Source of the DNA: JAKFWF01 sp963741505
Lineage (GTDB): Bacteria > Pseudomonadota > Alphaproteobacteria > Rhizobiales > Hyphomicrobiaceae
NCBI GenBank assembly: GCA_963741505.1
Contig: CAVUIJ010000024.1
Span: 248,001-312,000 of the forward strand
Direction of reading: 5' to 3'
Length of the DNA stretch: 64,000 bases
A program made the position numbers and the translations under genes. Shown in pieces: positions 9,062 through 17,464 of this stretch. Position 1 is the stretch's first letter; each line of letters opens with the position of its first letter. The notes beneath the pieces were generated by a model. The model saw only the letters and a list, made by a program, of their open reading frames with translations. It was not told where the DNA came from and did no database searches.

Positions 9062-9196
9062 GGGGATGTTCCTGCAGATCGGGTTGATCGAAGCTGCGGC
9101 GTATGTACCAGCCGCCAGGGCATGGAGCGCAATGAATTCCGTTACGCCGGCGCCGTCGGACCGCTGCCTGCGCGTTACGAAGTCTTGATCTGCCAG

Positions 9197-9228
9197 CCCG
9201 ACCGTCTCACAGGGGTGGCGTCGGCACG
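9197..9228 (+). repeat. Half copy of the TTAA-ended inverted-repeat element
   Basis: This 32-base stretch (CCCGACC-TCTC-CAGGGGTGG-GTCGGCACG) matches the left end of the complete element at 38617-38992 with a few substitutions. The right end is missing. It lies in the 256-base gap between the flavin oxidoreductase gene and the convergent-side hypothetical gene, which otherwise holds nothing recognisable. Confidence 0.55.
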
Positions 9229-9317
9229 TGGCGGTGGGCTATGGGCGGCGGGTGCTGACGCTGCCAGCCCATCCGTTCGGGATCAGCCAGCGCGCGCACT
9301 GAGCCGCCGCAACGCCG

Positions 9318-9815
9318 TCAAACGTCGAGTTTCCGGCGCACCTCGAAGATTTCCATGATGCGCGCACCGCGATGCGGGCCGTCGCACACGAATTGCCACT
9401 TGCCGCCGGTATAAGTATCGCAAAGCTTGACGCCCTTGATCAGGATCCAGTGGCCTTCGCGGCCCTTGTGAATCGCCAGGATATAGTGCGCCCAGGCATT
9501 GCGGGGCTTTTGCATCCACTGCCACACCGTCGGCCGCGCCTTGCGCTCGAGATGCATGAAGCTCGCCTTCAGCTCCATACCGAAGCCGAACACGGCGAGC
9601 GCGCCCTCGACCTCGGACGAATAAGTGCCGGTGATCTTGGTCTGGCGGCCGTCCGGCACCTCGCGCAGGACGCGGATTTCCTCCTCGACCCGGCTGATCG
9701 GATAACCGGTAATGGCGGCCAGCACATAGGGGCCGCAGAACGCAACGCGGCCGGTATCGTTCGCGACCTCGTTGAGGCTCGACGTGAGGCGCGCGACGCT
9801 ACCCGTCTCGCTCAT
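9318..9815 (-). CDS. Hypothetical protein with a papain/C39-like CGP motif
   Basis: 165-residue protein without signal peptide. The segment DTGRVAFCGPYVLAAITGYP resembles the catalytic cysteine helix of C39/papain-fold proteins (Cys-Gly-Pro followed by a helix). Later segments HYILAIHKGREGHWILIKG and DTYTGGKW resemble the His-bearing strand and the following turn of that fold. Seen: the motifs. Inferred: a cysteine-peptidase-like or inactive papain fold; no family name is certain. The ATG at 9815 is followed by MSETGSVARL; codons upstream up to 9947 look noncoding. Divergent from the dehydratase gene, 109 bases apart, so they may share a control region. Confidence 0.6.
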   Translation of the reverse strand: MSETGSVARLTSSLNEVANDTGRVAFCGPYVLAAITGYPISRVEEEIRVLREVPDGRQTKITGTYSSEVEGALAVFGFGMELKASFMHLERKARPTVWQWMQKPRNAWAHYILAIHKGREGHWILIKGVKLCDTYTGGKWQFVCDGPHRGARIMEIFEVRRKLDV

Positions 9816-9924
9816 GGCACCTCTCCCGTGTTCGGCGTGGGCGTTCGGGCAAGTTTGCCTTAATGGCTCTTTACGAAACGTTAACGAGCGGCTCAAAGTG
9901 GCTGCCAACGATTGGGAGGAAAGC

Positions 9925-11647
9925 ATGGCTGACAGCAAGAATAGCAATCCAAATCAAGGGTTTCTGCAAGGATTGCAGAGCTACGGCGACCGCGATTTCT
10001 CGATCTACATGCGCCGCGCCTTTGCCCGCAGCCAGGGCTTTTCGATGGCGGAGCTCGCCCGCCCGGTGGTTGGGGTTGCCTATACGCATTCGAAATTCAA
10101 CCCCTGCCACCGGCACTTTCCCGAGCTGCTCGAGGCGGTGAAGCGCGGCATCACCTTTGCCGGCGGCCTCGCCCTCGAATTCCCAACCATCAGCCTGCAC
10201 GAGAGCACGCTGGCGCCGAACTCGATGAAGTTCCGCAACCTCATGGCGATGGATACCGAGGAGATGATCCGCGCCCAGCCGATGGACGCGGTGGTCTTGA
10301 TGGGCGGTTGCGACAAGACCGTACCGGCCCAACTGATGGCGGCGGCGAGTGCGGCTAAGCCCGCGATCCAGCTGATCGGCGGGCCGCAGATGACCTCGCG
10401 CTACAAGGACGATCGGGTGGGCGCCTGCACCGACTGCCGCAAGTTCTGGATGCGCTATCGCGCCGGCGACATGTCGTCGGCCGAGATCGAGGCGGTCGAG
10501 GGGCGTCTCGTCACGACGGCAGGTACATGCGCGGTGATGGGCACCGCCTCGACCATGGCCGCGATCGCCGAAGGGCTCGGCATGATCCTGCCGGGAACGG
10601 CTGCCATTCCGGCGGTTCACGCCGACCGCCTGCGCGCTGCCGAAGCGACCGGCGGCGAGGCTGTCCGCATGATCGCAGCCAAGCTCACGCCCGACCGCAT
10701 CATCACCGCGAAGTCGGTCGACAACGCCGTGCGTATCCTGCTGGCGCTCGGCGGCTCGACCAACGGCATCATCCATCTCGCCGCGATCGCCGGCCGGGTC
10801 GGCGTCAAGCTCGACCTCAAGCGTCTCAATGAGCTCTCCGACACGACGCCGGTGCTGGCCGCGGTGAAGCCGGTCGGCAATGAATTCTACATGGAGGACT
10901 TCTTCGCCGCCGGCGGCATCGGCGCGGTGCTGCGCGAACTGAAGCCGCTGCTCAACCTCGACTGCCTGACGGTGACCGGCGAGACACTTGGGCCAGCGCC
11001 TCGCGTCGGAAGAAGGCCACTACGTCGACCGCCGCGTCATCAAGTCGGCCGCCGAGCCGGTCGAGCCGCAGGGTGGCCTCGTCGCCCTGTTCGGCTCGCT
11101 GGCGCCGGATGGCGCCATCATCAAGCGCTCGGCCGCGACGCCGTCGCTGTTCGAACGCGAGGGCCGGGCGATCGTGTTCTCGTCGCTGGATGATCTTGCC
11201 GCCCGCATCGATGCGCCGGACCTCGACGTCACGGCCGATGATTTCCTGATCCTGCAGAACGCCGGCCCGAAGAGCGCCGCCGCCATGCCGGAAGCCGGCT
11301 TCCTGCCGATCCCGAAGAAGCTCGCCCGCGCCGGCGTCAAGGACATGGTGCGCATCTCGGACGCGCGCATGAGCGGCACCGCCTTTGGCACCATCGTGCT
11401 GCACGTGGCGCCGGAAGCCGCCGCCGGCGGGCCGATCGGCCTCGTCGCGACCGGCGATCGCATCCGGTTGTCGGTCAAGGACCGCAAGCTCGATCTCCTG
11501 GTCGACGCCGCCGAGCTCGACAAGCGCCGCAAGGCCCAAGTCCTGCAGACTTCGCCCGAAGCGCGCGGCTACGGCCAACTGTTCTCCCGCACGGTGACGC
11601 AGGCGCCGGAGGGTTGCGACTTCGACTTCCTGCGGCCGGCGAAGTGA
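9925..11647 (+). CDS. IlvD/Edd-family dehydratase (frameshifted)
   Basis: [Fe-S]-dependent dehydratase of the dihydroxyacid / sugar-acid family. The three cluster cysteines are visible in FNPCHRHFPE, MGGCDKTVPA and TAGTCAVMGTASTM; the C-terminal half has VRISDARMSGTAFG and LHVAPEAAAGGPI. The ATG at 9925 follows GGGAGGA. One extra G near 10990 breaks the frame; corrected length is 573 residues, normal for the family. The protein resembles the sugar-acid or general IlvD/Edd paralogues more than the biosynthetic IlvD, so I give no symbol. Its stop overlaps the start of the phosphatase gene. Confidence 0.88.
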
Positions 11648-12318
11648 TGGCCAATCGACACTCGAAGTCCGTCTTGCGAACGCTGCCGTTGCTGGCGGCC
11701 CTGATGCTCGCTGGAGGCATGATGTCAGACAACGCCAACGCGCAGACCAAGGCTGTGGCCGCCCCCATTCGGCCGATCGACTGGGGCGTGCCGGTGAAGC
11801 TCGACGGCGCGCCGAACCTGCATCGCGTGACGCCCGTGTTCTACCGCAGCGCCCAACCGTTGAGGCAAGGTTTCCCGGCGCTGCGGCGCGACCTCGGCAT
11901 CAAGACCGTGGTCAGTTTGCGCGCCTTCCACTCCGACAGGAAGCTCGCCGCCGGCACCGACTTGAAGCTCGTCTCGGTGCCGATCAACACCTGGGACATC
12001 GACCGCACCGACGTTGTGCACGCCTTGGCCGAGATCGAGGTCGCATCGAAGCGCGGGCCCGTCCTGCTGCACTGCCAGCACGGCGCCGACCGCACCGGCC
12101 TCATCACCGCGCTCTACCGCATGCTGCACCAGGGCTGGACGCGCGAAGCCATCCTCGACGAGATGCGCAACGGCCATTTCGGCTATCACGCCGTGTGGGG
12201 AAATATTCCGCGGTTTTTGAACAAGGTGGATGTGGAGAAACTGCGCCGCAGCGTGGCGGTCAAGGTCTGCGCGATCGAGAAGGGGAGCGAAAAGGGGAAG
12301 GCGTGTGGCAAGGGGTGA
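11647..12318 (+). CDS. Exported dual-specificity/tyrosine phosphatase-like protein
   Basis: 223-residue protein. Residues about 1-38 are a signal peptide (LPLLAALMLAGGMM ... NANAQ). The phosphatase signature HCQHGADRTG contains the catalytic Cys and Arg (C-x5-R), with the upstream D of the general-acid loop in NTWDIDRTD. The opening FYRSAQPLRQGF is typical of small DSP/Siw14-like phosphatases. It acts in the periplasm if the signal is real. The ATG overlaps the stop of the dehydratase gene (TGATG), so they are probably co-translated. The substrate is unknown. Confidence 0.85.
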   Translation: MANRHSKSVLRTLPLLAALMLAGGMMSDNANAQTKAVAAPIRPIDWGVPVKLDGAPNLHRVTPVFYRSAQPLRQGFPALRRDLGIKTVVSLRAFHSDRKLAAGTDLKLVSVPINTWDIDRTDVVHALAEIEVASKRGPVLLHCQHGADRTGLITALYRMLHQGWTREAILDEMRNGHFGYHAVWGNIPRFLNKVDVEKLRRSVAVKVCAIEKGSEKGKACGKG

Positions 12319-12865
12319 GTGGGAGGTGAACAGCGCCATCGTGCGGTAGGGATTATACAAAAGCGGACATCGAACTGCCCATGATCAGCGCCGCCAAGAC
12401 CATCGCCGACCACGTCCGCTTATGGGCATCGCGTCAGATGGCGATCTTCTCGCGGGCTCGATGGCATCGTCGGCCTCAATCCCATGTAACGCACGGCGCT
12501 CTCATCTTGGAGATTGAGCAACATTGACGCGCCCAGGTTTCCGGTCGTGTAAATCAGTACTTCTTCGTCACTAGCAGTGCATGCCAACTTCCCTCGACGC
12601 CATATCGGCTATGTCGACTTCCGCACGACCGCCCTGCGCCGGTAATCAATGCCCCACTGTCACTCCGGTCCAAACTGGATTGCCGAACTGATGACATCAG
12701 ACAGCGCTCATTTCATGGGGTGCGGCGTGCCGCGTCATGGGGTTGGCTCACGCTTCGCTAAAATCGGTAAAGTCGATACTGGTGTTTTTAAGCACATTTG
12801 ACATTTCTGTAGTCAATGCGTAAGCATTCACCGCTTACGTCATCAACTAGCCGGGTACGCTAACA
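12319..12865. other. Gene-free, lower-GC region
   Basis: About 550 bases with no convincing gene, RNA or repeat. GC content falls visibly compared with the flanking genes, especially from 12700 on. This marks the left edge of a decayed accessory stretch reaching to about 15.7 kb. Confidence 0.5.
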
Positions 12866-13358
12866 ATGACACCGCCTGACGATCCCGAACTTTCAGCAAT
12901 GTCTCAAGTTCTTCAAGACGCTAGAAGCACTTGATAGTCCCGAGGCGCAGCACAGAGTGCTCGAATGGGTTGGCATTCGTCTCGGTCTCACGTCTCCCCA
13001 AGAACAGGAAGTTCGGCGATCAAAGCCGGAAGACAAGCGCTCCACTCAAGAACAAGCGCCTACGAGAGGGAACGATCAATACGGTGGCCAATAAGCTGGG
13101 CGCTAATTCGTGCCGTACGCTGCTGGTTGCAGCTGCGGCTTATTTGTCTCTTTATCAGGGGAAGGAGAAATTCACACGCGAAGAGCTTGTTGCAACAGCA
13201 AAAAGCGCGCGCCTCTGGAAGACCGACTATGGGTGCCAGACGTCCATAAACATTAATCGAATGTGCGATGCCCCGATGAGCTCATTGAGAAAAGCAAGGA
13301 CGTTTATGACCTTGCGCCGAAGAAATCTGCTGAACTCGAAGGAGCGCTGAGCGAGTAA
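12866..13358 (+). pseudogene. Broken small winged-helix-like protein gene
   Basis: Joining three frames gives one coherent protein. It starts MTPPDDPELSAMS at 12866 and continues with FFKTLEALDSPEAQHRVLEW. A central part follows (ANKLGANSCRTLLVAAAAYL, then GKEKFTREELVATAKSAR), and it ends DELIEKSKDVYDLAPKKSAE...SE at 13358. Frame changes lie near 12905, 13090 and 13265. The last 80 residues look like a winged-helix DNA-binding domain (helix, helix, then INRM...LIEKSKDVYDL wing). Unlike other frameshifted genes here, three breaks fall within 500 bases, which favours real decay. It directly precedes the HEPN-like gene and may have formed a pair with it. Confidence 0.5.
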
Positions 13359-13397
13359 TCGCGAGCCCAGAACTCGGCCCACCATACGGAGAGGTCG

Positions 13398-14156
13398 ATG
13401 TCTTCGGCGCGACAGTTTTTGGCTCGCATCAAGCCCGCTATTCGTGCGGAAAGTGATCTGCCAGATTTCTTCACCTACTACCTGACGGTCGAGCTGTCGG
13501 AGCCTTTTGCGACAGTGAAGAGGGTCCGTGAGTGCTATGAAGCTTGCGATATGGGCGCACCAAGTTGGCTAGCATCTCATTTTTCCAATGGCCTGAAGAA
13601 ACCACGGCGATATATCAAGGTCATGGAGGCTACCGTCTTGAGAACTCGCGTCGGGAAGAGATTGCCACAATGCTGGGCGAAGACGCGCCCGACGCGCAAA
13701 CGAGTGCTGCGCTGAATCGGTTGGAAACCCAAGTCCCGGCAGGTCCGAAGAGAGAATTCCTCCACGAGACGATCAATTGCTTTAACGCCGGCGCCAACCG
13801 GGCGGCCATTGTAATGTGCTGGAACTTGGCGGCCCACCATATTCAGGAACATATTCTTGCTGATCGCTCTCGACACGCAGCGTTCGACGCAGCACTAGCG
13901 AAGAATACCGACAAGCGAGTCAAGATCACTGCGATCTCCAAGCAGGACGATTTCACAGAGATGTCGGAGGCTAAGTTTCTTGAGTTCTGTCGTGAAGCAG
14001 AGAATCATCACCGGGACGATTTTTAACAAGCTTAAGGGACGCCTTGAGGAGAGAAACGGCGCTGCACATCCGTCCGGCATAATCGTGAAACCTAAAGCCG
14101 CTGAAGTATACATCGAGGACTTAGTAGACAACGTCCTGCTGAAATACGCAGTGTGA
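13398..14156 (+). pseudogene. Broken HEPN-like protein gene
   Basis: Three consecutive frames form one protein of about 250 residues, with frame changes near 13615 and 13995. The N-terminal part (SSARQFLARIKPAIRAESDL) looks helical. The middle (HETINCFNAGANRAAIVMCW, then NLAAHHIQEHIL) is a helical bundle. The end has KLKGRLEERNGAAHPSGI, whose R-N-x3-H is the signature of HEPN RNase domains. HEPN proteins commonly act as toxins or abortive-infection RNases. Seen: motif and fold pattern. Inferred: RNase activity and defence role. The breaks may be real decay or sequence errors; GC is lower than in housekeeping genes around. Confidence 0.55.
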
Positions 14157-14383
14157 AAGTGATCCCGCACGGCAAAATATTGTTTGCGCTCTTCTCATTC
14201 AGGTCGGTCGGTGTCCATCGTCAAGCGGACTTCGTAGAACGCGCTAGATGATAGCATGGTGGCCGCTGCAGCGGTGTCCGCAAACTCTGCATCGCATCCG
14301 CGCGCTGCATTGACGCTCGATAAATACTCAGCTCATCTCCCGCCTCCCCACAGCCGTCGTCCCGACGAAGGCCGATGTCGTTG

Positions 14384-14585
14384 GCGCTCGCACCCTCTCC
14401 CCCGCCCCTTCGGGGGAGAGGGCAGAGGCCGGCCCTCTTGCCGGCCGAGGGTGAGGGGCGGCCGCTTGCTCAAAAGCTGTTTTGCGCCGATTGCAGGTAA
14501 TTGTTGCGTCTACGGAGCAAGTGGCTGCCCCTCACCCTAACCCTCTCCCCCTACGCGCGAAAGATCGCGCTAGGGGGAGAGGGGA
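14384..14585. repeat. Dispersed CTCTCCCC/GGGGAGAG repeat, copy A
   Basis: Two stem-loops of CCCTCTCCCCC...GGGGGAGAGGG type about 100 bases apart, joined by GCAGAGGCCGGC...GCCGGCCGAGGGTGAGGGGCGGC and GCCCCTCACCCTAACCC. The same layout recurs at 14986, 53798 and 61040, with a partial copy at 21638 and a fragment at about 51985. The left boundary TTGGCGCTCGCACCCTC is shared with copy B. Confidence 0.85.
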
Positions 14586-14599
14586 TGTTCGGGATGATC

Positions 14600-14690
14600 G
14601 GCGACAGTCACCGATCCCCACCGTCATTGCTGTGAGCGCGCGCTGCCCTGATTGGTAACTGTCCCCGATGCCCCGCTCCCACCTCCCCAC
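14600..14690. repeat. Cluster of GGGACAGTTACCGAT-type repeats
   Basis: Facing copies (GGCGACAGTCACCGATCC at about 14603 and GGTAACTGTCCCCGAT at about 14654) frame a short spacer. Similar facing pairs occur at 15212/15266 and 15911/15955. Confidence 0.5.
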
Positions 14691-14694
14691 AACT

Positions 14695-14987
14695 CGTCAC
14701 CCCCGCGAAGGCGGGGGCCCACCCAAGCCGATGTCGTCGGCGCTGCCACCACACCTGCGCCTCACATCGGCGGTGCCGTCGAGCACGGTGTCTTGGTTCG
14801 CGTCGTATAAATCCGCCCACGCTGGGTTCATGCTCTCGATCAGCCGCAGCTTCCAGACCCGGTTCCAGTTCTTGAGCTGCTTCTCGCGGCGAATCGCGGT
14901 TTCCATGTCGGGGCGCGTCTCGTAGTAGACGAGCATCTTGGTGCCGTGCTTCTCAGAGTCTTTCCGCTTGAGGTTGAACCAGAAATT
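14695..14987 (-). pseudogene. 5'-truncated GIY-YIG endonuclease gene
   Basis: Reading leftward, the frame gives FWFNLKRKDSEKHGTKMLVYYE, then RREKQLKNWNRVWKLRLIES and NPAWADLYD. This is the C-terminal half of a small UPF0213/YhbQ-like GIY-YIG nuclease. The N-terminal GIY-YIG strand region is absent. The homology stops exactly where repeat copy B begins (14988), so the repeat has replaced or interrupted the 5' part. Beyond the C-terminus lies a palindrome CCCCCGCGAAGGCGGGGG (14702-14719). Not expected to be functional. Confidence 0.75.
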
Positions 14988-15187
14988 GGCGCTCGCACCC
15001 TCTCCCCCGCTGTTTCGGGGGAGAGGGCAGAGGCCGGCCCACTTGCCGGCCGAGGGTGAGGGGCGGCCGCTTGTTCAGAAGCTGTTTCTCGGTGATTGTA
15101 CGCTGTTGATTAGTCTACGGAATAAATGGCCGCCCCTCACCCTAACCCTCTCCCCGTACGCGCGAAAAACGCTACGGGGAGAGGGGA
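14986..15187. repeat. Dispersed CTCTCCCC/GGGGAGAG repeat, copy B
   Basis: Same architecture and left boundary (TTGGCGCTCGCACCCTC) as copy A, about 600 bases upstream; the internal spacer has diverged more than the stems. It abuts the truncated GIY-YIG gene. Confidence 0.85.
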
Positions 15188-15686
15188 AAACGCGGCGCGC
15201 CGCTTCGGGTAAATCGGGGACAGTTGCCGACCTGCGCCTCTGTCGCGTCCCGGCAACCGGTGATCGGGTCGGTAACTGTCCCCGATCTGGCCCCGATCTG
15301 GCACGAATTCACCATTTCACGACTTCGCGAAGCACAGACTTATCCACGCCTCGCCACTCACGCGCATAATCACCCTCGACCGATACGAATGAGGGGCCGT
15401 CAACCGGTGGCGACCATTGAAGGCGTATCTGGTTGCAGGTCGGCAGGTACAGCAGGGGACGCGCCCCTGGCTGCCGAGGCTCGTGGCACCAGCGTCGTGG
15501 AACCCGGCGTCCGTACGTAATTCGGAGGAATGCTGCCAGTATGCCTAAAATCCTGCGGTGAGGCGGCCCGAAGCTGTCTTGTTACCCATGCGGAATGCCC
15601 GCAACGGCTTCCGGCCGCCTCCCATCCCCTCGGCGTTTCCGCGCACGAGACGGCGAAGGTGTGTCCGGAATTAGGAGAAACAACAC
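15188..15686. other. Gene-free region with short repeats
   Basis: Contains a facing pair of the GGGGACAGTTGCCGAC / GGTAACTGTCCCCGAT motif at about 15212 and 15266. No gene is supported. An AGGAG site at about 15671 belongs to the next small gene. Confidence 0.5.
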
Positions 15687-15902
15687 ATGCGCGAGCCGCC
15701 AAGCAAGCTGGAGCTGTATTTACAGATCCATCGCATCGATGGGAAGCTGATCCAGCTTCGCAGTCGGTCACGCGGCCGGCGGCACCACCCGCGCCCGGCA
15801 CTGCGGTCGAAGAAGCCGAAGCATGCTGTCGTGGCGGCGTTCTATGCGGCGCAAGCGCAAGCGAAACGGGAAGCGTTGAAAATTTGGCCGGTCAAGCCGT
15901 AG
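15687..15902 (+). CDS. Small basic hypothetical protein
   Basis: 71-residue, strongly basic protein. AGGAG lies about ten bases before the ATG, and an N-terminal amphipathic helix (KLELYLQIHRIDGKLIQL) is followed by an Arg/His/Lys-rich tail ending in a helical AVVAAFYAAQAQAKREALK. No family recognised. The basic tail suggests nucleic-acid binding, which is only inference. It is bordered on both sides by GGGACAGTT-type repeats. Confidence 0.45.
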   Translation: MREPPSKLELYLQIHRIDGKLIQLRSRSRGRRHHPRPALRSKKPKHAVVAAFYAAQAQAKREALKIWPVKP

Positions 15903-15907
15903 CCGTC

Positions 15908-15978
15908 GGCGAGGACAGTTACCGATTTGAGAGACTTGCGCGATCGAGCTACACTATTGCCAATCGGCAACTGCCCCC
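15908..15978. repeat. Facing pair of GGACAGTTACCGAT repeats
   Basis: GAGGACAGTTACCGATTT at about 15910 and CCAATCGGCAACTGCCCCC at about 15959 face each other between the small basic gene and the HAD gene. Such motifs are often found next to REP-associated (IS200-like) transposase genes, but no such gene is in the window. Confidence 0.5.
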
Positions 15979-15992
15979 GTCAAATCCCCGTC

Positions 15993-16664
15993 ATGCCCAA
16001 ATTCACCGCCTCCCTCCTCTCGTTCGACGTGTTCGGCACGCTGATCAGCGTGCGCGATGGATCGTACGATGCGTTCCGCTCGATCCTCGCCGAGGCGAAC
16101 GGCGGCCATGTCGACGTCAAGGCGTTCTGGGAACATTGGGAGCACCGCAACATCGCGCATTACGTCGAACCCTACCGGCGCTATCGCGAGATTTGTGAGC
16201 TGTCGCTGGCGGAAACGTTCGCACACTTCGGCTTGCATGGCCGGCCGAGCCTGATCGAGCGCTACTTCGATGCCTTCTCGGGCTTCGAGCTCTACCCCGA
16301 CGTGACGCCGACGCTCGATTGCCTGTCGCGCAGCCACAAGCTCGCGGTCGTCTCGAACATCGACGACGATCTGCTGGCGCTGACGCCGTTGCAGCGCAAT
16401 TTCGACCTCGTCTGCACCGCCGAGCGGGCGCGCGGCTACAAGCCCGACGGCACCTTGTTCCGCTACCTGATCGAAAATGCCGGCGTCGAGAGAGCTGAGA
16501 TCTTCCACTCCGGCCAGTCGCAGTTCACCGACCTCGTCGGCGCCAAGCCGCTGGGATTGCGCGTCGCCTGGATCAACCGGCGCGGCGTCGCGCTCGACCA
16601 AAAAGTGCCGCGCCCCGACATAATTCTAGCCGACGTCGCCGGGCTGCTCCGCCACCTCGCATGA
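15993..16664 (+). CDS. Haloacid dehalogenase type II-like HAD hydrolase
   Basis: 223-residue HAD-superfamily hydrolase. Motif I with the nucleophile Asp is LLSFDVFGTLIS (residues 8-19), motif II is VVSNIDDD, motif III Lys is in GYKPDGTLF, and motif IV is near GQSQFTDLVGAKPLGLRVAWINR. The helical cap is of the small type seen in 2-haloacid dehalogenases. The ATG at 15993 is chosen since motif I must sit near the N-terminus. The real substrate may be a phosphate ester or a 2-haloacid. Converges with the next gene, stops about ten bases apart. Confidence 0.85.
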   Translation: MPKFTASLLSFDVFGTLISVRDGSYDAFRSILAEANGGHVDVKAFWEHWEHRNIAHYVEPYRRYREICELSLAETFAHFGLHGRPSLIERYFDAFSGFELYPDVTPTLDCLSRSHKLAVVSNIDDDLLALTPLQRNFDLVCTAERARGYKPDGTLFRYLIENAGVERAEIFHSGQSQFTDLVGAKPLGLRVAWINRRGVALDQKVPRPDIILADVAGLLRHLA

Positions 16665-16675
16665 AGCAGCGGCGT

Positions 16676-17365
16676 TCACCCATATACCTTCTTGATCCAT
16701 CCTCCCGGTGCTCCGATGGAGTAGAGCGCCAGGCACGTCAAATTCCTGGCGACCCGCGCCATATAGCCGTCGCGCTGGTAGCGGGCGGCGCTCGTCACCG
16801 CGCGCGTGCGCAAGGTGAGAATGCGGCGGCGGCCGAGGCGGCGAACGATGTCGACATCCTCCATCAGCGGCAGCGGCCGGTAGCCGCCGACCTCGTCGTA
16901 GAGCGCGCGCGGGATCAGCAGGCCCTGGTCGCCATAGGGCAGCCTGAGCAGGCCCGAGCGCACCGCGACGCCGGCTTCGACGATCCGTGGCATGAGGCCC
17001 AGATCATCGAGGCAGAAGCGGAAAGCGGCGGCCGTTGGCGGCCACTTGCCGGCCTCGACCCGCTCCATCAGGTGCGCCGCCTCGCGCGCCCAGCCGCCTT
17101 CGAGCACGGTGTCGGCGTGCAGAAACAGCAGCCAGGGCCCGCGCGCCGCCGCGGCCCCCGCCGCCAACTGAACACCGCGGCCGGGTGCGGCCTTGACGAT
17201 CGTCGCCCCCGCGGCGTCGGCAATACGCAAGCTGCGATCGGTCGAGCCGCCATCGACGATGATGACCTCGCGCACGGTCCCCTCTACCGCTGCCGGGATC
17301 AGCGCGGCGAGGGCGTCGCCGAGGGTCGCCTCGGCATCGAGTGTCGGGATGACGATCGAAATCAT
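16676..17365 (-). CDS. Family 2 glycosyltransferase (TIGR04283-like)
   Basis: 229-residue GT-A fold glycosyltransferase. Seen: ISIVIPTLDAE at the N-terminus, nucleotide-binding VIIVDGGSTD, metal-binding LLFLHADTVL (DxD-like HAD), and acceptor-side GGYRPLPLMEDVDIVRRL. This pattern matches the TIGR04283 subgroup. Members are often next to a TIGR04282 partner; none is here. No transmembrane segment is apparent except a possible weak C-terminal one. Function in vivo unknown. The divergent radical SAM gene begins about 100 bases away. Confidence 0.82.
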   Translation of the reverse strand: MISIVIPTLDAEATLGDALAALIPAAVEGTVREVIIVDGGSTDRSLRIADAAGATIVKAAPGRGVQLAAGAAAARGPWLLFLHADTVLEGGWAREAAHLMERVEAGKWPPTAAAFRFCLDDLGLMPRIVEAGVAVRSGLLRLPYGDQGLLIPRALYDEVGGYRPLPLMEDVDIVRRLGRRRILTLRTRAVTSAARYQRDGYMARVARNLTCLALYSIGAPGGWIKKVYG

Positions 17366-17464
17366 GCGGCGAAGGCCATATCACAACGCCGTCAAATCCG
17401 ATAACCGGCGATCGATGTCGTTTTGTTCTTTATATGTTCTCGACAGTGTGCTAGCTTTTTTGCG

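Noticed and set aside
10984..10996. Idea that the extra-base sites are programmed frameshifts
   Set aside because: The 15 plus-one contexts share no slippery codon, stop or Shine-Dalgarno-like element; only the prfB site has these.
12931..13350. Independent 139-codon gene
   Set aside because: Only its middle third is coherent; start and end make sense only when joined with other frames of the broken winged-helix-like gene.
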